The translations under genes were made by a program, and so were the position numbers. 64,000 nucleotides of DNA from Strigops habroptila. Taxonomy: Eukaryota; Chordata; Aves; Psittaciformes; Psittacidae. The stretch covers positions 28,410,995-28,474,994 of the forward strand of contig NC_044277.2 of NCBI RefSeq assembly GCF_004027225.2, read 5' to 3'. Below are positions 36,700 through 47,295 of the stretch, piece by piece; positions within the stretch are counted from its first letter, which is position 1, and each line of letters opens with the position of its first letter. A model generated the notes under the pieces. That model was not told the origin of the DNA. It saw only the letters and a program-made list of their open reading frames with translations, and searched no databases.

Positions 36700-39600
36700 A
36701 AAAAAAAAAAAAAATCGTCTTTTGAGCAATACAGTGATATGCACAGATGAAAATATGTATATAGAAATAGCTTGCAAGTAATATGAGAACATGACCAAAA
36801 CATGTTCTCAGAACACCTGTGCTTAGCCAACTGTCTCATATATGATCAGGTATATGGACCTACTTGACAAGGATGTGTTACGAATGGGAAAGTATTTAGT
36901 AAAAGGGTTATTTTTCCTCAAAAAAAATCTTTGCAGTGCTGTTGAAGTTCACTTCAAACAGGGAAACAATCTAAAAGGTGTAAATACAATAAAGCATGAT
37001 GAGCCATGTAATGTGCCACTCATTTTTATCGCCCAAGGGTGATCAGGCATGAAATACTTATGGCCTTGCCTGATCTGTTGCTCATAATTTGTATCATTTG
37101 CTCTAATTTATTCTATGCATACATCTTGTAGTCTTCTATTGCACCTTTTTTTCCTGTTTCTTGCCATTCATCTTTCAAAGGCTGATGGGAAATAACTGTC
37201 AACTACTGTTTGATAAAGAAGTGTGGCTTCTGCAATTGTTAACAATCATAACTTACTTTATTTTGGCCCTTCGAAGCTGTGAACAGGCAGGAAAGTCAGG
37301 GATTAAATCCCTTAAAAAAGGGAAAAAGCATTTCCAATTCACCATTGAGATGAATTCAAAGGCAATAGCTACACTGTCCTTGAAAGCTTAGTTATGCAAA
37401 CTCATGGAGTTTTTGAAAAATAAAATAAAATAAAATAAAAATAAAATAAAATAAAATAAAATAAAATATAAAATAAAATAAAATAAAAATAAATTGCTAG
37501 CAATGCCAAAGATGAGGATTCAAGAAAACCTATACTTCAACATTTTCTAATCTGGGAATAATTTTTCTTAAACATACAACCAAACTCTGAGGACACTTAA
37601 ATTAGACTAAAAAAGTTTATATTTGTTAAGACATCACTCTTTAAGAGGTTTTTAGGTCAAGTGATGAATTGCAGCTCAGCTCAAAAGCAAAATGGAACTA
37701 CGTTGATAATGTCTTCATATATAGATTTGAATGAATTACATATTTGCCTTCATGTTAAGGATAGGTTATGTGGTACTGTAAACACTGAATTCTGGGTGAG
37801 AAACACTTTTTTTTTTTTTTAATATATGTATATATTGTTTTCCAGTGGGATTACAGAGCCTAATCAGGGATCAAGAGAACTAATTGTCAAGGGCTGCACA
37901 AAATCATGTCATGCAGTGATCACTGCAACTCCTGTAAGCTTATTTTGTTAGGTCTTGAATCAACAAAAAGTGACTTTTAATACTTGAGCATTTTTATGGA
38001 ATTCAGTGACACAATTTGTATTAATAAAATTAAGATTGATTGTAAATATTTAGAAGATGAAGCTAATGTTTACAGAAGATGTAGCAGACTAGATTTAAAA
38101 AAGTCTTAACAGCAGAAATTGAAGTAAACCCAATATAAGTTATAAGTAATTGCTGTCGAAAACAATGGCTAACATGGATCAGAGAATAGTGGACAATAAT
38201 TTGAAATTAAATGCTCTGTTCTAGTGCAGGATGTGATACATTCACAAACAGATTATACCTAACAGTGGATTTAGGGGAGGAATATTGCAAAAATTATACT
38301 ATTTTCTAGGCCTGCAAATGATGCAAAGGATGAAAGACAAAATGGAAACTAGTTGAAGCTGCTAAATATTTTTGAGTTATACCTCACTATTTTCAAATCT
38401 AGGATAATAAATACATTTGATTAAGATAGATATTAACAAGATCAATGATCAAGTTTGCCACAAGATTCAAACTGACAAAATTTTGTACTTTCGTTACGAA
38501 AGCTTCTTATTATAGATTTTCATACATATTATATATGCTAATGAAAAAGAACACAATTCTGTATAAAGGATGTGTCTTATTTATAGACAAAATTGTCCTT
38601 ATAATAGTTTTATTTTTATGATCATGCAATGATAAGTTGTTACATGAGAAATGACGATACCTCTTACCAGGGATCAGAATAATACTCACATTTGACATGA
38701 TTTTCTGATCTGGTATACCAACTTGTGTTTCTGATTGAGAAGAATGAGCCCATTTTTGTGAAATATCTCTTGATCTCAGTTAATCATTCACATTGGCTGG
38801 CTGTACAATGTTTCATAATTTACAGACTGTGTAGAGAAAAAGGTGCTTGTTTCATTTCTCTAGGTGCATAATGGATGAGAACCAAAATGATTCAGTTGAA
38901 TAGACACCAGAGGAATGCTATTCTGCTGTAATATATTACATCTACCCTGCAAGTAATAGAACAGGAACAATGTGCCATTGTCCAAAGTTGGAATTTAAGC
39001 TTTAGTAAAATTCATCAAGTATATCAAGTGTTTCCTATAAAAGCAGGCATGAGGTAGTTATCTTCTATCGACCAACATAAATCAGGCTGGAAGTACAGCT
39101 CTGTGTTCTTTGAATAATACTTTGGGTCACAGCATCTCACCACACCTTGATTCTTTAAAGTCACTGTATACTTAATGTTATTTAAAATATAAAACACCAC
39201 AACAAGAAGTACATCACAGCTTTCTGCATCATCTAACTCATAATGTTTTTGGCTGCTGAAGGAAAAATATTTTCAGAATATAGCTGGAGCATCTCTATGT
39301 TGCTTTAATTTTTGTTACTTTCTAATGTGAGATTGGCCCAAATTATGAAAGAGAAATATATCTTTTTCTTTATTCACAGTTTTAAATATTAATTTCCATT
39401 TTTGATAGTTGCAGAGTTCAGTATTTCTATCCTTCAGTGGAATTATTCCATGTTAAAATAAGGTAAATCAGTGAAAGAAAAGAATTGGAGATGGATGTGG
39501 ATGTCCTCACTCACACTAAATGTTGCATTCTTTGAACAACCTCTGTGTTTTCACTGTGATTACTAGATCAAGATCCTACTATACCAGGCTACAACTGTCA

Positions 39601-40838
39601 AATTCTGACCTGTAGACATCAAGAGCAAAACTGTTATTCTGAATATCCAATTTATAAGAGAAGTCAGACAGAACAATGTCTTTCTTTTTAACAATACTTC
39701 ATGCTTTTTATCTGCTTATGATTTTCCTATTCATCTGCCCACCTGAGGATCCTCCGTTTCACCTGTCAGCTATGTTACTTTTAGCTGAGTATTAGTTTTC
39801 TTGCTGTGTCAGGACCTCTTTTTGCTAGCAACATGGTAAATTTAGTACTTACCGTGCTGGCAACACTAAGCCTAGCTGTGAGGTCAATAATGAGGTAAAA
39901 ATACTGCTTTATGCTACATGGAATGCCATTTCCTAACTTGCCTTTATTGTACCAGTTCTGAACTGGATCTTTCAGGTGTTCCAGTAATCCAGGCAACAGG
40001 CTGTCCTAGAGCTACTTGATGCAGTATGAACACAGACAGGAGACTTTGCAGAGAAATAGGCTGAGCCCTAATGATTTATAATGAGTTCATACTATTTCCT
40101 CTCTTCATAAATAAATTTAGCAGTTCATATAGAAAGTCATCACTCTGTCAATTCATGGCAGATTAAAGTGGAATGCAGTCATAGGAAGCAACAAATACAA
40201 ATGGCAGAAGGAACTAGGAGGTGTCTGAGGTGTCAGAAAATTCAGAACAGTTCAACTGCATCAGAATTGACTAAAACGATTTAGGGAAATTACATGAGAA
40301 AACTGAATAAAGAAAAGCAACATTGTGTTGAGCTGTATCTATACTTGTGTGCATAGTTGAGAGATTTCAATGGATGCATTAAAAAAGTAAATTTTAATAT
40401 TTTCTGTGGTTTTTTATGTTTTTATAATTTTTAGAATCAGGGAACATCACCATCTTTTTACATCATCTTTGCTAAGCACTAGCTACAGCACTAAATTTCC
40501 ATTTGAACTCAGTAGCAAAGAAAGGACATGGACTAGAGAAAATCTAAAAAAACTAGTAAAAGATTACAGAATGTACTCTATAGGGAAAGAGAGGGGATGA
40601 AAATGATGCATTTTAGAGGTAAGCCAATAAATAAATGATATAGTATAATAATAAACCCATTCAGGGTGAGTAAGAAAGAGGGGGCAAGAATTTGGTAAAG
40701 TAGCATAGTTGGAAAAGAAAACAAAAGTAGGGGTGGTAAGGTGATTCTAAAGAAAGCAGGGGTTAACCTGACTCAGAAAATATATTTTTTTTTTTTTTTT
40801 TTTCAAACAAGGTAATATATAGAAGCTACAATGTATTG
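36700..40838. other. AT-rich non-coding stretch
   Basis: No gene or RNA recognised. It contains the A-run after the CR1 tail (to 36714), the (AAAAT)n repeat at 37416-37494 and T-runs near 37807 and 40787. Short open frames have no family features. Confidence 0.5.
37416..37494 (+). repeat. (AAAAT)n microsatellite
   Basis: About 15 pentamer units of AAAAT/TAAAA with a few single-base irregularities (an extra A, one TAT). Confidence 0.95.
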
Positions 40839-40941
40839 GATGACATGGTTTACTGCGAGGTGCCCCTGCCCATGGCAGGGCAGTTGGAACTAGATGATCT
40901 TAAGGTCCTTTCCAACCCTAACTACTCTATGATTCTATGAT
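40839..40941 (+). mobile_element. CR1 3' end fragment
   Basis: It runs from GATGACATGGTTTACTGCGAGG through GGAACTAGATGATCTTAAG to CTCTATGATTCTATGA. Only the 3' UTR remains. A T-run (about 40787-40803) lies shortly upstream. Confidence 0.92.
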
Positions 40942-41396
40942 TTCTAGCAAAATTGCTGAATCACCATTGCTAGCTGAATTCAATGCTAATGTAGCACTGC
41001 GTATGAAGAAAGACTGCATAAATAAATGTTTGGGCAAATTGACCAACCAATAGCATTGAAAGGACTAGAGTGTACAAGATATTGGATGCAAATATAATGT
41101 TTGTTATCGACCACAAGGGATGAAGTGCAGGATGAAAGGGATGTGGCTTAATTCGGGCATGAATTTATTAGCTCAGCTCTTGTGGGAACTCTCTGGCAAT
41201 AAATTGTACAATGCATATCAAGACACCTTCCTTAACTGTTTTCACATATTAGAGGTATATCATCAGCCATTCTTTCTCCCTTATTCCTGATTCCTGTTCA
41301 TATTTCATTTACTCACCCAACTGCCTGCTCCTTGTACAGAAGTGTTGAAAGGCATAGGAGGGAAAATCCACTTTTATTACTCCAGACAGTATAATT
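40942..41396. other. Unique spacer
   Basis: AT-rich non-coding DNA between CR1 copies of opposite orientation; nothing recognised. Confidence 0.5.
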
Positions 41397-41785
41397 AGAA
41401 TCATAGAATCATAGAACAGTAAGGGTTGGAAAGGACCTTAAGATCATCTAGTTCCAACCCCCCTGCCATGGGCAGGGACACCTTGCCCTAAACTACGTGG
41501 TCCAAGGCTCTGTCCAACCTGGCCTTGAACACTGCCAGGGATGGAGCATCCACAACCTCCCTGGGCAACCCATTCCAGTGCTTCACCACCCTCACTGTAA
41601 AGAACTTCTTCCTTATATCTAATCTAAACAATGAGGTCTCCAAGCAGCCTTCTCTTCTCCAGGCTGAACAGCCCCAACTCTCTCAGCCTGTCTTCATACG
41701 GGAGGTGCTCCAGCCCGCTTATCATCCTCATGGCCCTCCTCTGGACTCGCTCCAACAGCTCCATGTCCTTTTTATGTTGAGTACA

Positions 41786-43203
41786 TCAGAACTGTGTGCA
41801 GTACTCCAAGTGAGGTCTCACAACAGCAGAGTAGAGGGGCAGGATCACCTCCTTTGACCTGCTGGTCACGCTTCTTTTGATGCAACCCAGGATACGGTTA
41901 GCTTTCGGGGCTGCAAGCGCACATTGCCAGCTCATGTTAAGCTTCTCGTCAACCAACACCCCCAAGTCCTTCTCCGCAGGGCTGCTCTGAATCTCTTCTC
42001 TGCCCAACCTGTAGCAGTGTCTGGGATTGCCCAGCCCAGGTGTAGGATCTTACACTTGGCTTGGTTAAACTTCATAAGGTTGGCATCAGCCCACCACACA
42101 AGTGCGTCAAGGTCCCTCTGGATGGCATCCCTTCCTTCCAGCGTATTGACCGAACTACACAGCTTGGTGTCGTTGGCAAACTTGCTGAGGGTGCACTCAA
42201 CCCCACTGCCCATGTCGCTGACAAGGATGTTGAACAGGACCGGTCCCAACACCGATCCCTGAGGGACACCACTCGTTACAGGTTTCCAACTGGACATTGA
42301 GCCATTTACCACAACTCTTTGCATGCGGCCATCGAGCCAGTTCTTTATCCACAGAGTGGTCCACCTATCAAATTGATGTCTCTCCAATTTAGAGACAAGG
42401 ATGTCGTGCAGGACAGTGTCGAACACTTTGCACAAGTCCAGGTAGATGACGTCAACTGCTCTGCCCCTGTCCATCAGATCTGTGGCTCTATCATAGGCGG
42501 CCACCAAATTGGTCAGGCAGGATTTCCCCTTAGTGAAGCCATGTTGGCTGTCACCAACCACCTCGTCGTTTTTCATGTGCCTTAGCATGCTTTCCAGGAG
42601 AATCTGCTCCAAGATTTTCTCAGGCACAGAGGTGAGGCTGACTGGTCCATAGTTCCCTGGGTCTTCCACCTTCCCCTTCTTGAAAATGGGGGTTATATTA
42701 CCCTTCTTCCAGTCATCGGGAACTTCACCTGACTGCCAGGATTTTTCAAATATGATGGACAGTGGCTTAGCAACTTAATTCGCCAGCTCCTTCAGGACCC
42801 GTGGATGGATTTCATCAGGTCCCATGGACTTGTGCACGCTCAGGTTAAGATGGTCTCCAACCTGATCCTCTCCTACAGTGGGCCTAAGGTCTTCATTCTC
42901 ACAGTCGCTGCATTTGCTTTCCAAGACTTGGGTGGTGTGGTCAGAGCATTTGCTAGTGGAGACTGAGGAAAAGAAGTCATTAAGAACCTCAGTCTTCACA
43001 AAATCCACGGTAGCCAGTTCTCTCGATAGCTTCTGGAGAGGGCCCACGTTGCCCCTAGCCTGTCTTTTATTTGCTACGTATCTATAGAATCCTTTCCTGT
43101 TATCTTTCACATCCCTTGCCAAACTTAATTCTAGCTGGGCCTCAGCTTTCCTAACCTGGTCCCTAGCTTCTCGGGCAATGCTCCTATATTCTTCCCAGGC
43201 CAC
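41786..43203 (-). pseudogene. CR1 ORF2 reverse transcriptase domain, inactive
   Basis: The N-terminal RT part (43203-42775) contains FYRYVANK and [19 protein letters not shown], and ends at TAA (42777-42775). The same frame then continues (42669-41932) with [45 protein letters not shown] and [15 protein letters not shown]. The catalytic position reads FANDTK (Asn codon 42174-42172, Asp codon 42171-42169) in place of an Asp-Asp pair. A further shift near 42000 moves the reading to 42007-41786, where [15 protein letters not shown] sequence follows. Confidence 0.9.
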
Positions 43204-43222
43204 CTGTCCTCGCTTCCACTTT

Positions 43223-44115
43223 CTATAAGCTTCTTTTTAATCCTCTAAGTTTCCTCAGCAGCTCCTTGTCCATCCATGGAGGTCTCCTGGCCCTCCTGCT
43301 GCACTTGCTTCTAGTCGGGATGCAACACTCTTGAGCACGTAGCAGGTGATCCTTGAATACTGACCAGCAGTCTTGGGCCCCCCTGCCCTCTAGGACTATA
43401 TTCCATGGAACCTTACTAAGCAGGTTCCTGAAGAGGCCAAAGTCTGCTTTCTTGAAGTCCACGGCAGCGAGCTTGCTGCATGCTCTTCTCACTGTCCTGA
43501 GGATCTCAAACTCAACCATGTCATGATCACTTCAGCCAAGGCTGCCCTGGAGCATCACATTCCCAACCAGTCCCTTCCTGTTGGTGAGCACGAGGTCCAG
43601 CATGGCACCTCTCCTTGTCAGCTCCTCTATTAGTTGAAAGAGGAAGTCTTCCACACAATCGAGGATCCTCCTGGATTGCTTCTGCCGGGCCGTACCGTCC
43701 CTCCAACAGATGTCAGGATGGTTGAAGTCACCCATAGGACAAGGGCCTGCGAGCATGAGGCTACTCCTATCTGTCTGTAGAGCACTTCATCCACAGAGTC
43801 CTCTTGATCAGGCGGCCTGTAACAGATCCCCACCATAATGTCCCCCATTGCTGTTATCCCTTTGATCCTGACCCACACACACTCTGTTAACTCATCACCC
43901 ATCCCCACACAGAGTTCCATACTCTCCAGCCTACCGCTGACATAAATAGCAATACCCCCTCCCCATCTGCCAGGCCTATCTTTTCTAAAGAGCTTGTAAC
44001 CCTCCATTGCAACGCTCCAGTCATAGGAGCCATCCCACCATGTTTCTGTGATACCAATGACATCATATCCCTGCAGCCTTGCACACATCTCTAATTCCTC
44101 TTGCTTGTTCCCCAT
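43223..44115 (-). pseudogene. CR1 ORF2 endonuclease (APE-type) and linker, broken
   Basis: The frame 44115-43630 carries GYDVIGITETWWDGSYDW (the Glu-containing catalytic ETWW motif), GGGIAIYV and GICYRPP. These are typical of the AP-endonuclease-like domain that nicks target DNA for CR1 retrotransposition. A frameshift near 43740 moves to 43756-43532, which holds GDFNHPDICW and LDLVLTNR. The linker follows in the same frame, 43519-43223, with [17 protein letters not shown]; another shift near 43222 precedes RT. The domain order EN-linker-RT is as expected for CR1. Confidence 0.88.
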
Positions 44116-44279
44116 ACTACAGCCATTTGTGTAGAGGCACCTTAGCCAAGCTCCAAATGAAGCCGACTCAATGGCTGGAGCAGCTGAAACACCTCTACAT
44201 CACTCCAAGCACTTATTACAGGTGCTGGCAAATGACCAGGAGTGTTGGGATGGATCAGTGCTCCCCTCCCCCAACACAT

Positions 44280-45347
44280 CTACTTTAAAGCCTTCTTGAT
44301 CAGCCTGGCAAGCCTCCTACCAAAACAGCTCTTCCCCTTCTTTGTCAGACCAGCTCCACCAACCTCCAGTAGGTCTGGCCTCCCAAATGGAGCCCCATGT
44401 TCTAAATAGCCAAATCCCTGACTATGGCACCACCATTCTAACCATTTGTTAACCTGCCAAATGCGCCTAGCTTTTTTAAGGTCCTCCCCTTTGCCCTGGA
44501 GAATCGATGAAAAAACTATCTGAGCTCCAGAGCCCCTAACCACCTCTCCCAGGGCTCTGTAGTCCTTCTTAATGTTCTCCAGGCTACTACTCTCTATATC
44601 TCTAGCACCCACATGGACCACTAGAAGGGGGTAATAGTCAGCAGGACTTACCAGAGCCTCTCAGCAACATCCCTGATCCGAGCCCCTGGCAGGCAACACA
44701 CCTCCCTCGATACTGGATCAGGCCTGCAGATGGGTGCCTCTGTGCCTTTCAAAGTAGAGTCCCCTACTACTATGACCCACCGCTTTTTCCTGAAGGCACC
44801 AGTAGCGATCTTCTTTACTGGTGCATCAGCAGGATGCTCATTAGGTGTGGTGGGTGCTTTCATTAGCCCCCTGCAGAACTGCGAAGCGGTTCTGGGTGGG
44901 GACATCAGATTTAGGAGGAAGTCTTTTGTCGTTAATTATCCTCTTCCTCCTTTTTTTGTTAGTTTTTCTCATTACTAATTCCCAGCTTCCTGGGTTGTTG
45001 CCCTCCTTCTTTCCTGTATGAGCAATGCTGGACGTTTGCAGCCCCTGCACAGTTTGGGCCTGGAGCAAGCAGCCCAGCTTCCTCTCAGCTTCCCTGGCAT
45101 CTTTTAGCCCACCCACAGCCTCCTGCAGCTCAGCCACCTGCTGCAGGAGGACCTCCACTAGGGTGCACAGAGTGCAGCCCTGTCCATTGTGCACCCTCGC
45201 CTCAAGAGACCAGTCGAGGTACTTTGTATACTCCGAGGCCTGCGCCGCAGCCTCCCCTCTCATCGGCTCTGTCTGGGTGCCTACGCTGGCCACCGCCGGG
45301 ACAGAGCTCCCACAACGGGCCCTGGTCCTGAGGCGAGTGCTCACCAT
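44280..45347 (-). pseudogene. CR1 ORF1 (coiled coil plus esterase-like domain), broken
   Basis: The probable start is MVSTRLRTRAR near 45347, in the frame 45392-44841. That frame holds a Cys pair (CTLC), a Leu-rich coiled-coil stretch (VEVLLQQVAELQEAVGGL) and a basic segment (KTNKKRRKR). A frameshift leads to 44905-44648 with VVGDSTLKGTE, the GDS-type nucleophile motif of the SGNH/esterase-like domain known in CR1 ORF1. A second shift leads to 44621-44280 with MVHVGARDIESSS and the end KKALK. CR1 ORF1 proteins bind RNA and oligomerise; the esterase-like domain's role is less clear. Confidence 0.8.
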
Positions 45348-45399
45348 CCCGCCCACTGCTCGTTTGCCCTGCCTGGGCCAACTGCCGCGCAAACTGTCG

Positions 45400-45675
45400 C
45401 GTCACGCCCTGATTGACGCGCTAGCACTCCCTGGGGTGGGTTTTTACCCCAGTGACGGTCACTCCTGGCGCCGCCCCCTGTGAGTCACTGCTCGCGTCAG
45501 CTGAGCTGCCGGCTCCTGGGCAAGTCCTGTCGAGGACTTGAGGCTCCCTCGGTGGCTCTTGCCGCTTCGAACTGAGGCTCCGGGACACTGTGCTTCCCCC
45601 CACTTCGGTGTTAAAGGCGTCCTCTCTGGAGCTGTTTCTCGGCTCTGGGGTATCCCTTGATCTCTGTCCATTTCC
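45400..45675 (-). promoter_or_regulatory. GC-rich 5' region of CR1 (putative internal promoter)
   Basis: Together with the first part of ORF1 this is the only strongly GC- and CpG-rich stretch in the window. LINEs of this type carry their promoter in the 5' UTR. No individual factor sites are claimed. Confidence 0.5.
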
Positions 45676-46661
45676 AATTCTGATTAATCATGCGTTACAG
45701 CATCTGTAGGACTGACAAATGCTTTGGGCTCTTGCTTCAAATAAACCTTCAGATAAGATCTAGTGCCTGGTACCTCCTTCTATTTCAAATTAACTTTTCA
45801 GATACCTTAACAATTTCCTTCCAAATTCAATCTCCCCCCTCCCTGAATAACCAGTGCATTGAACATGATATTTTTGGTGGATGTCTATTAATATTTTTCC
45901 TCCTAATAACTGACACTTAATCTGGCCTCGTCAACCCTGGAGATAACTCACCATATCCTTTCTGAAAAATGTAGCCTCTGGGAAGAACTGGCACCAAGAA
46001 AAATGTCCCTGACCTGTCCTTTATCTTTTTTTCCTTTTATTCTGGTTTTTTTTTTTTTTTTTTTTGAGTTTATTTTGATTCTTTTAAAAATCTCAGTAGC
46101 TTGCTACGCAATCGCAGGGGTCTGCCTTAATAAACAGAGCAGGGCCAAATGCAGCTTTTTCTTGCAGAGCTGGAGGATAGCTGGAGACATGGGGAAGTAG
46201 CCACCTGCTCATGTAGGGCAGAGCATTGTCCCTGCACAACCAGCACCAGCCAGCATGACTTGGTTTCTTCCTTTGTTTGTGATGATCCATCACCCCTTCA
46301 GCTCAGCTCTTACGGGCTGAGTGAAAGTATAGGACTGTCATCTGTGGACCACATGAACATTGCTGTGTGTGCCCACTCAGACAGGATATTTTGTACACCG
46401 GGCTGTGAAATAAACAGTGGAGAAGAACTAGTTAACCTCTATATATCAAACAATCAACCTCTGTGTTAGAAGTTACTGTATATTAGGGTACCATTCACAA
46501 GGCTGTGACGATAGAGACACCAAATTGGATTTCCTGCTGTGCTACTGGTATAATCAAATCTTGAATGAATAAGCCCTCCTGGTTTTGTTGGCAAACTATA
46601 ATAACAGGCAGTGCTTGGCATGAAGTGAAATCTCATCTTTTCTTAAAAGGTGATTCCCCTT
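45676..46661. other. Unique spacer between CR1 and provirus
   Basis: Non-coding DNA with a T20 run at 46046-46065. Short open frames (46149-46469) have no recognisable domain. Confidence 0.5.
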
Positions 46662-47233
46662 TGTCCTGGGTTCAGCTATAGCAATCATTTTTCTCCTGCT
46701 TAGTAGCTGGTGCAGTGCTGTGTTTTTTAACTTTCAGCCTGGGAACAACGCTGATAACACCGATGTTTTTAGTTGTTGCTAAGTAATGTTTATTCCAACC
46801 AAGGACTTTCTCAGTCTCATGCTTTGCCAGGGAGGAGGGGAAGCCGGGAGGAAGCAGAGACAGGACACCTGACCCAAACTAGCCAAAGGGGTATTCCATA
46901 CCACAGCACGTCATGCCCAGTATATAAACCGGGGGGAGTTACCCGGAAGGCCCAGATCACTGCTCGGGTCGGGCTGGGTATCGGTCGGCGGGTGGTGAGC
47001 AATTGTATCCTCTCCCCTTGTTATTTCACTAATCGTTATTATCATTGGTGGTAGCAGTAGTGGTTTTGTGTTATACCTTAGTTGCGGGACTGCTCTTATC
47101 TCAACCCGTGGGAGTTACATTCTTCCCATTCTCCTCCCCATCCCTCCGGGAGCGGGGGGAGGAAGGGGGGGGGGGGGGGAGTGAGCGAGCGGCTGTGTGG
47201 TTCTGAGTTACCGGCTGGGCTCAAACCACGACA
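46662..47233 (+). repeat. 5' LTR of provirus
   Basis: 572 bp from TGTCCTGGG to CCACGACA, with TG...CA ends. It contains a TATATAAA box at 46921-46928 and a long G-run near 47165-47180. It differs from the 3' LTR at 46684 (A versus G) and a few other sites. Confidence 0.95.
46921..46928 (+). promoter_or_regulatory. LTR TATA box
   Basis: TATATAAA follows CATGCCCAG and lies about 260 bp from the start of the LTR. It is conserved in the 3' LTR at about 51521 and approximately in the minus-strand LTR near 27000. It marks the U3/R side of transcription initiation. Confidence 0.65.
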
Positions 47234-47241
47234 GTTCTTTT

Positions 47242-47259
47242 TGGCGCCCAACGTGGGGC
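47242..47259 (+). other. Primer-binding site, tRNA-Lys type
   Basis: TGGCGCCCAACGTGGGGC starts 8 nt after the LTR. It equals the PBS sequence established for retroviruses primed by tRNA-Lys(1,2). Confidence 0.85.
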
Positions 47260-47295
47260 TCGAAAGGTTGAGATAACAACAGATCTGACCAGAGT

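Larger units (their letters stand above)
41397..45675 (-). mobile_element. Nearly full-length CR1 LINE, inactive
   Basis: About 4.3 kb on the minus strand. In element order it has a GC-rich 5' region (45675 to about 45400), ORF1 (about 45350-44280), ORF2 endonuclease (44115-43532), linker (43519-43223), RT (43203-41932), C-terminal region, and a 3' UTR ending in ATTCTATGATTCTA at 41397. Full-length CR1 elements are about 4.5 kb, so this is close to complete, which is rare for this heavily 5'-truncated family. About 115 bp of the C-terminal region is missing near 41627, where CTTATATCTAATCTAAAC joins AATGAGGTCTCC. Several frameshifts and a premature stop kill both ORFs. The exact 5' boundary was judged from the fall in GC content near 45675. 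Confidence 0.93.

Noticed and set aside
41525..42585. Several plus-strand frames of 79-112 codons
   Set aside because: Antisense shadows of the CR1 RT and C-terminal region on the minus strand.
45025..45483. 152-codon plus-strand frame in the GC-rich region
   Set aside because: Antisense shadow of CR1 ORF1 and its 5' region; long only because of high GC.
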